From positions 6,966,501 to 7,030,500 of the forward strand of contig NC_060028.1 in NCBI RefSeq assembly GCF_021134715.1: a stretch of 64,000 bases of DNA. Direction: 5' to 3'. Made by a program: the position numbers and the translations under genes. This stretch comes from Daphnia pulex. Its lineage: Eukaryota; Arthropoda; Branchiopoda; Diplostraca; Daphniidae. The notes under the pieces are model-generated. The model made no database searches, was not told where the DNA came from, and saw only the letters and a list, made by a program, of their open reading frames with translations. Shown piece by piece: positions 58,849-64,000 of this stretch; positions within the stretch are counted from its first letter, which is position 1, and the number at the start of each line of letters is the position of its first letter.

Positions 58849-60891
58849 ATTATTTTAAATTGAATACTGAGAAAAGCGTCCCCTAGATGTTCTAAGCGCT
58901 GTTAAAAAGGGCGAAATAATGTTATCTTCGTTGAGTGTGAGCGCTTCTAGCAGTAGGTTCTTGTTGTGAAACTCATAATTCAGAATATTTTCTCATTTTT
59001 CTAGTAACAGTAGTAAACAGTTCTGAAGTTGGAACGAGTTTCATCCTTTTTGACGGACAGTCTTCTTAACTTTTCTCCCATTCACGCTTTCCATTTAGTT
59101 CCAGAGTCTGCATTATTTCTAATACTCATTAAAATGTTAATTAAATTTAAGAACCTTATTATATACCTTCGTTGCTTCTCGTAATTATTCGTCAGCTTGC
59201 GTGTCATAATGTATTCCACATGCAAAACGTAGGTCTTAGACTGCCTGCTTCAGATGACCAAAAGCTCTGCCTGTAAAGTGAATGAAATTTACTTTAGCCA
59301 ACCTAAAATGTTTCAAATCAGAAATCAGGCCGGAAGTGAGCGATAGCCCAACTGTTAAGCTGTATTTAAATCAAATCAGACACCTTTGATTCTCTTTATG
59401 ACTTCGGAAGATCCAGACTTTGCTTTGACTAATTGTAAGAAAAGTTAGCAAGTTTACTTGTAAATTTTCAAAAGAGTTATTCTTGCCAAAAGTGTAGTTG
59501 AGGAACGGGGTCATAACAATTCTGAAAGTTGTCATCGAATAGTTTGAATCTTTATAAACTGCTCCCGCGATCGACTTGAAAATGTCTCCTAGGACATCGG
59601 GAGGAACATTAATCGCAGCATAGTCTTCAGGGGGGTTACCCAATTTCACAATCTCGTAATACTAAGTAAAGAAAAATTATTCAATTAAATTCTGTTATTT
59701 TAATGTAATTTATATTTATGAAAAAAGTAAAAGTAACTTTCTGCCGAAGGAAATTTATGTCCATTTGCCTTTTGTTTCTTGGCGAACGTGTCGATTAAGG
59801 TCTGTATTTCTCTTGGCAAAGGTTTCAGGAATTTGTGAAACTTGAATTTCACCGTCAGAACGCCTAAGGAGTTGTTGCAGACCAAGACGTTTTTCAGTTC
59901 AGACAAGACACTTGGAGGATAGAACGGTGAAGCGTCAAAGCACATCTCAGCCGCCAAGCCTCATACGATTTGTTCAAAAATGAGTAAGTTATAGTTAATT
60001 CATTACGCAGTTTTTAAAATTAATTTAAAGGGAATACCGAGGAAAGCGTCCCCAAGGTGTTCGAAGCGCTCGTAACAAGGGCGAAATACTGCTATCTTCC
60101 ATGAGTATGTTAGCGCTTCTAGTAGCTAATTCTTGTCGCGGAACTCATAATTCAGAATTTCTTCTAATTTGTCCAGCCCTTCAAACAGTTCTGAAGTTGG
60201 AACCAGTCTCATCCTTTTTGACGGACGGTCTTTCGAATTTTTCCCCTTTCACGCTCTCCATTGAGTTCCAGGATCTGCATTATTTTTAATACTCATTAAA
60301 ATGTTAATGGAGCAGTTACACATCTTGCGTTAACAGGTCTGAAAATCTCATTTGTGTCCTAATTGGCCAATCAGTGTACAGTCTCTTTAAAATACTGTAC
60401 GCTGATTGGCCATTTTGGACACAAATGAGATTTCCAGACCTGTTAACGCAGGACGTGTAACTGCTCCATTAAACTTAGGAACCTTATTGTATACCTTTGT
60501 TGCTTCTCGTAACCATTCGTCAGCTTGCGTGTCATAATGTAGTTGGCATGCTAGACGTAAGTCTTGAAATGCCTGCTCAAGATGACCAGAAACTCTGCAT
60601 GAATAATGTATTATGTATTGCTTACTTTAGTCAAATAGATTGTTTTTAAATTTATTACCTTTGCGCCCATCCTCTATATTGTAGGCCAAACCAGAGTCTG
60701 GATTGAGGGTAAGTGCACAATCGGAGTCAATGAAACATGCATGTGGAAATGGTGAGATTTGAGAAGCAATTGGTTATTTTTACGTAGAGTAGGGACATAG
60801 CATAGACATAGCATGTTTATCATATCTGTCAGGAAATCCAAAGCAGCTTTGTAATCTTTATCAGCTATTGAAGCCAAATGAAGGTTCTTTT
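58849..60891 (-). pseudogene. Dicer RNase IIIb / Hip-TPR block, unit 7
   Basis: Matches the unit-4 copy, private substitutions included. Confidence 0.65.
60304..60472. mobile_element. Foldback MITE, unit 7
   Basis: Full copy, as in unit 4. Confidence 0.85.
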
Positions 60892-61354
60892 ACTCTACAA
60901 ACTTACCTTTATCGATCTGTGAATGTCCAAGCTCCACTGATTGGATGAAGCTTTTTGACCAACCTTACAACAACAGCAACAAAGCCAACACATGCTTATA
61001 ACCCACAATTCATGATTTATCACCTGATAGACTAGGCCGTTCTTCATTCAGTGTATCTTCACTAGTTGTGCTGGGACTTTCGTCCCCACAACACTGTCCT
61101 CCTTTACCACTCTTGGATTCGCAATACGATGCCGTTCCCAAATGGGAAACAAAGAAAGATTTCACCTTTCCTAGACAGTATGATCAATATTAGAAATATG
61201 AATATTGAATAGCTATTTGAATGTATGTATATGTAATGTTGATATGTATGAATAGATTTGAAAGATTCTCAAGCTTCAATGCAGACGAGGTTGCTGAGCG
61301 ACGATTACGTAACGACTAACGGTTATTCTAAATTTTTTCCCATTTCATTCATCA

Positions 61355-61868
61355 AGTTGTTGTTTAAACTTTTAAGTAGTTTAAAGTATAAAGTAGTCTG
61401 AAGATTTTACATTAAAGACCTTAATGGAATGTCTGGGGATTAAAAAAGCCAAAAAACTAAAAAACTAATGACAAACCCTCAATTGACGCAGAACAAAATA
61501 TCTCAGCAGTAGCAGACGCACCTAAACATTTCAAACAAACAGACATTGATATTTTGTCTACTTTACCGAAGGGGAGGAGGAACAGAAAAGATAACAAGAA
61601 AGATCTGACGAGATAGAGACGTGGCGGCGGGATTTCCGGAAACTGCACACAAAATGGAAAAGAAAAATAGCAGCAGAATTGAAAGCCAAACAAAACACTA
61701 TTAAGAAAAAGGTAAAAGATACTGAAATTTGAAGAAACATCACTGTGCCTTGTTATAATGATGTGTGTTTTAATTTTGGACGTTCAGGCCCAACAGCTGG
61801 ACGTTCAGGCCCACGTAGAAAGTGGGCCTGAAAGCCGGGGCCTGAACGCCGGGGCCTGAACGTCCATG
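61355..61868. other. Unique 514-bp segment interrupting the last array unit
   Basis: It replaces about 55 bp found in other units between CATTTCATTCATCA and the GGACCAGTTCATC block. One plus-strand stretch (about 61482-61615) looks coding (SAVADAPKHFKQTDIDILST, then a Lys/Arg-rich run) but stops at TAG. The right end holds five copies of a GGCCTGAACG motif in inverted arrangement. It is either an insertion into the last unit or the ancestral sequence lost from the amplified units. Confidence 0.6.
61778..61865. repeat. GGCCTGAACG inverted cluster
   Basis: CGTTCAGGCC occurs at about 61781 and 61802. Its complement occurs three times between 61825 and 61863, once with a substitution. TTCAGGCCCAC (61804-61814) and GTGGGCCTGAA (61822-61832) form a perfect 11-bp stem with a 7-nt loop, and outer copies extend the pairing. 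It is strongly GC-rich compared with the 400 bp before it. Confidence 0.8.
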
Positions 61869-62481
61869 ACCCTCCCCCCCCCGGACCAGTTCATCAGCCT
61901 CCTCAATTTTCCCATTTGAACGAAAACACCCAGGTGTTCCAAACTCCCTCCTTCCATGAGCAGTGCCCAGTCCTTTCTCGATTCCAGACCAACATCGGAG
62001 ATCAGTTGCGCGCATGCCAGGATGCAGAAGTCAACCACCAGCAGCAGAAACATTTGCGGCGGCGGCGGGACGATGAGAGCAAAGGCATTGCCGAGTAGAA
62101 CGAGTGCCTTCATCTGCAGCCAGCCGTTGTTTTCGTTCCTCTCTCCCAAGGCAGTGGTGCTGCTCCTCCCCAGCACCAATTGGCCGTCCAGCAGTTGCCT
62201 TGCCAGTTCCGGCAGCCCAAGCCGCAGTTTCAGCAGCAACCGCAGTCTCCTCCATGGGCAACAATAACTTTCACTCTGCTCAACACAACACGAGAAAGGC
62301 AGGGGGAGGACAAATATGTCGGACTGCCAAAGTTTTGTGGTTCTCTGGAAATTCCGTAGCACTCAGGATGTCACACCTCCACTTTCTGCAAACGGACTGC
62401 TGGGATTTATTTCCGGCGAAACACTCGCCCACGACGGACCAAACTCGTATTTTTTTTTTCTTTGTGTGCTGGATAAATTTA
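61869..62481 (+). pseudogene. GC-rich block, single-copy-side version
   Basis: Same sequence as 15576-16217 from GGACCAGTTC on, without the 4-bp deletion and with the same in-frame TAG. It runs without a break into unique DNA at 62481, so it is the likely source copy. If it is a real exon of the downstream gene, the stop (62096-62098) would end an isoform; otherwise it is non-coding intronic or upstream sequence. Confidence 0.4.
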
Positions 62482-62546
62482 TTTCGGCGTGTCTGATTTT
62501 TAAATTCATTGCCGGTCCATGTTTTTTCTTGTTTTTGTTTGAATAG

Positions 62547-62645
62547 TCGAATCGAATCTTGGCTATCGGGCCGTCGTCCATCAGACTGCTGGATAGCAAG
62601 ACGAGGATGCTGGCCAAGTCGCAGTCGACTAGTCATCTCATGCAG
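62547..62645 (+). CDS. Exon of an unidentified multi-exon gene (PH/PTB-like)
   Basis: Acceptor TTTTTGTTTGAATAG (ends 62546) and donor CAG|GTAATA (62645/62646) bound a 99-bp, 33-codon exon with both borders in phase 0. The peptide begins SNRILAIGPSSIRLLDSKTR. Its beta-strand-like pattern resembles the C-terminal half of PH, PTB or FERM-F3 folds. It splices in frame to the exon at 62765. Upstream exons are not identified; the GC-rich block at 61869 is a candidate but carries a stop. Confidence 0.6.
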
Positions 62646-62764
62646 GTAATACGCGCTGGCCCATTCATCACGGCAACTGGAGGGTCTGCCCGTCTCTCTT
62701 TGATTCTACGATTACACAATCATTTTCGTTTTTGTTAAATTTTTTTGAATTGGGCCATCTGCAG

Positions 62765-63247
62765 TGGGAGTTGGGTGGCGGGCGGTCACACGATCGAGTG
62801 ACGCTGGAATTCCGGGCCACCTACTGGAACGTTGTCGTTCACTCGCCTTCGTCGCTCCAGGATCTCCGGGCGGCCCTGTTGGACTTGCAGCAGCACCGTC
62901 GTCGGTGTCATCACCGCTCGTCTTCGTCGTCACTGTCCGGCTCTTATTCCTCGCCGTCCTATTATTCTTCCAAGCCGGATGCTGGCCCTTCCACCGTCGT
63001 TTCCAGACAAGCTCAACATCCTTCAGTGGTTGCTCCCATGCTGCCCTTCCCGGAGAAGGTGGCCCTCAAGTTGATGGAAAGGGAATTCCAACTCTTCAAC
63101 AGCGTCCCACCAATCGACTACCTCCGCTACTGCACCACTGATCTCACTGCCCGTCACCACCACCACCACTACCACCAAGCCTCCGCCGCCGGACAAAAAG
63201 GTGGCCAGCAGCACCAACCCTCGGGCAGCAGGTGTCACTTTATATAG
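62765..63247 (+). CDS. Following exon of the same gene; PH/PTB-like end, low-complexity linker, RasGEF-like segment
   Basis: The acceptor CCATCTGCAG (ends 62764) follows a 119-bp intron, and phase matches the previous exon. The first 40 residues (RVTLEFRATYWNVVVHSPSS, then a helix QDLRAALLDLQQ) complete the PH/PTB-like pattern. A Ser/Tyr-rich linker follows. Then comes LPFPEKVALKLMEREFQLFN followed by VPPIDYLRYC, which resembles the first helices of a RasGEF (CDC25) domain, where the family pattern is roughly P-VA-LT-E-LF-I-P-E-L. A His-rich stretch and a frame-ending TAG follow (63245-63247). A full RasGEF domain needs about 200 more residues, so either the exon splices out at AAG|GTGGCC (63200) or AG|GTGTCA (63231), with more exons beyond the window, or the gene is truncated here. 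As read, it would end in CHFI. Gene identity unresolved. Confidence 0.5.
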   Translation, partial: WELGGGRSHDRVTLEFRATYWNVVVHSPSSLQDLRAALLDLQQHRRRCHHRSSSSSLSGSYSSPSYYSSKPDAGPSTVVSRQAQHPSVVAPMLPFPEKVALKLMEREFQLFNSVPPIDYLRYCTTDLTARHHHHHYHQASAAGQKGGQQHQPSGSRCHFI

Positions 63248-63389
63248 GCTTTACATATTTAATCTATTTTAAAAAAGGAAAAGTGTCTCCCCCTTTCATT
63301 ACATTTTTGTGGGTTTTATGTATAAGCCAATTCCGTATAGACCACTTCCAACTTGTTTCGTATTCGCCACAGCCAAAAGTCGTGCGGCA
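63248..63389. other. Non-coding DNA after the last exon
   Basis: No coding frame of note. It would be intron or 3' UTR depending on whether the preceding exon is terminal. Confidence 0.4.
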
Positions 63390-63660
63390 AGTCGACTATC
63401 GCGCACCATGGCGGGGCATAGCCGAAACATGCTGCAGACTTGGCTAGATTGCGTGCATTTTCCTCGAAGTTGTTTGCTTGTTTAGCTGTCATTTTACTGC
63501 AGTTTGCCCAAAATATTGTATTAATTTCAAGAAAAGTGTTGAAATGGGTAATGGCAAGTGTTGCATTTGTTTTTGTTAGAAGAATTCGTTAATTCGTCGC
63601 AAGGCAAGTTTGCAGCATGTTTCGGCTATCCCCCTCCACGGTGCGTACTAGTCAACTATC
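63390..63660. repeat. Inverted-repeat element, arms of about 55 bp
   Basis: The left arm (63390-63446) and right arm (63600-63658) are inverted relatives, sharing the exact core GCCGAAACATGCTGCA on the left and its complement on the right, with scattered mismatches elsewhere. About 150 bp separates the arms. It resembles an old MITE. I could not find a convincing target duplication. Confidence 0.6.
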
Positions 63661-64000
63661 TATATAGGCTATGGATTATGGAACATTTGAACTTCCGGCA
63701 GTGCGCTAATCAGAACTCAGAAGGAACTACTGCTAGCGCCAAGGCAAAGTTTCATTAGAAAACCTAACCTAACAGCATCGTATTATTACAAGAACTAAAA
63801 TCAAACCCAAATTTTTCTAGTCTCCTCAGAAAAGTAAAGAGTATGTGAATCTCGTGAAATACGAATTCATCGCTATAGTAAATAGTTCAAGTTAACTTGA
63901 TATCACAGTTGAGCAAACCCGCTAGTAAATTGATGTTATTATTACGTTCATTGTGCAGACATCGAATCTAATGCTCTGTCGTTATAATAACGCAACTCAT
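63661..64000. other. Right edge of the window, no gene recognised
   Basis: AT-rich; no ORF with coding character, RNA gene or repeat is recognised. Confidence 0.4.

Larger units (their letters stand above)
41048..61335. repeat. Higher-order duplication, copy B (20,288 bp)
   Basis: Direct head-to-tail copy of 20760-41047. I saw no mismatch, in contrast to the visible differences between units 1 to 4. This implies either a very recent event or an artefact of assembly. Confidence 0.9.
7106..62481. repeat. Tandem array of seven units, full-length unit about 9.1 kb
   Basis: Landmarks recur at fixed spacings. The Dicer-like block starts at 13070, 22182, 30593, 38561, 42470, 50881 and 58849. Spacings are 9112, 8411, 7968, 3909, 8411 and 7968, reflecting different internal deletions. 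Units 2, 3 and 6 begin at copia base 7106 fused to the end of a GC-rich block; units 4 and 7 begin at base 7611; unit 5 begins at base 11648 (unit-1 coordinates). Sequence identity between units is very high, with scattered single-base changes. Intron-exon structures are retained, so the amplification was of genomic DNA. Confidence 0.95.
53390..62481. repeat. Array unit 7 (copy of unit 4 plus distal end)
   Basis: It matches unit 4 to 61335, then continues about 19 bp further into unit sequence. It is interrupted by a unique 514-bp segment (61355-61868) and resumes as the GC-rich block, which runs into single-copy DNA at 62481. Confidence 0.85.

Noticed and set aside
7106..62481. Array as rDNA, histone cluster or simple satellite
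   Set aside because: Unit content is copia, MITE and intron-bearing pseudogene sequence; no rRNA or histone sequence is seen and the unit is far longer than satellite monomers.
7106..62481. Array as a CRISPR-like or phage-related repeat system
   Set aside because: Repeats are kilobases long with introns and eukaryotic transposons; there are no short spaced repeats or cas genes.
1..64000. tRNA or other structured RNA genes
   Set aside because: I looked for tRNA-like A and B boxes with a foldable cloverleaf and found none that I could support by eye.

Overview
This is nuclear DNA from a eukaryote, most probably an arthropod. Compact introns of about 48-120 bp, a copia-type retrotransposon with a Drosophila-copia-like primer-binding site, and intron-bearing fragments related to Dicer and to the Hsp70 co-chaperone Hip (ST13) fit a small crustacean such as Daphnia. 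The species call is inference.

Left flank (1-5300). One intact gene stands out: an intronless C2H2 zinc-finger protein of 372 residues on the minus strand (1077-2195). About 120 bp upstream of its start codon lies a 595-bp non-autonomous DNA transposon (2318-2912) with a 7-bp target duplication. A second small TTAA-type inverted-repeat element follows (2938-3105), then a broken minus-strand gene with an OTU-protease-like motif (3424-4097).

Retrotransposon (5302-8053). A decayed Ty1/copia element runs from its primer-binding site through gag, protease and integrase to the first codons of reverse transcriptase, where it stops. I found no RT core, RNase H or 3' LTR.

Tandem array (7106-62481). 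About 55 kb is made of seven copies, some truncated, of a unit of about 9.1 kb. Each full unit contains the copia integrase/hinge fragment, a 41-codon ORF behind a TATA-like box, a 233-bp minisatellite, several broken intron-containing gene fragments, a P-like MITE, minus-strand Hip-TPR and Dicer RNase IIIb pseudogene fragments interrupted by a foldback MITE, and a GC-rich plus-strand block. The GC-rich block is also found, once, next to the gene at the right end of the window. The simplest reading is that the unit arose as a tandem duplication whose joint fused that right-hand block to the copia integrase. Later deletions with short filler shortened individual units. Finally a 20,288-bp piece (20760-41047) was duplicated head to tail (41048-61335) with no difference in the stretches I compared, so it is either very recent or an assembly duplication.

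Right flank (61355-64000). A 514-bp segment unique to the last unit carries a striking GGCCTGAACG inverted cluster. Next come the single-copy GC-rich block and two well-formed plus-strand exons of an unidentified multi-exon gene (62547-62645, 62765-63247), with a PH/PTB-like pattern and a weak RasGEF-like segment. An inverted-repeat element (63390-63660) follows.

Nearly all coding matter inside the array is broken (stops, frameshifts, lost splice sites), so the region reads as a segmentally amplified graveyard rather than an operating gene system. The exceptions worth testing are the repeated Hip-TPR/RNase IIIb arrangement and the small promoter-linked ORF.
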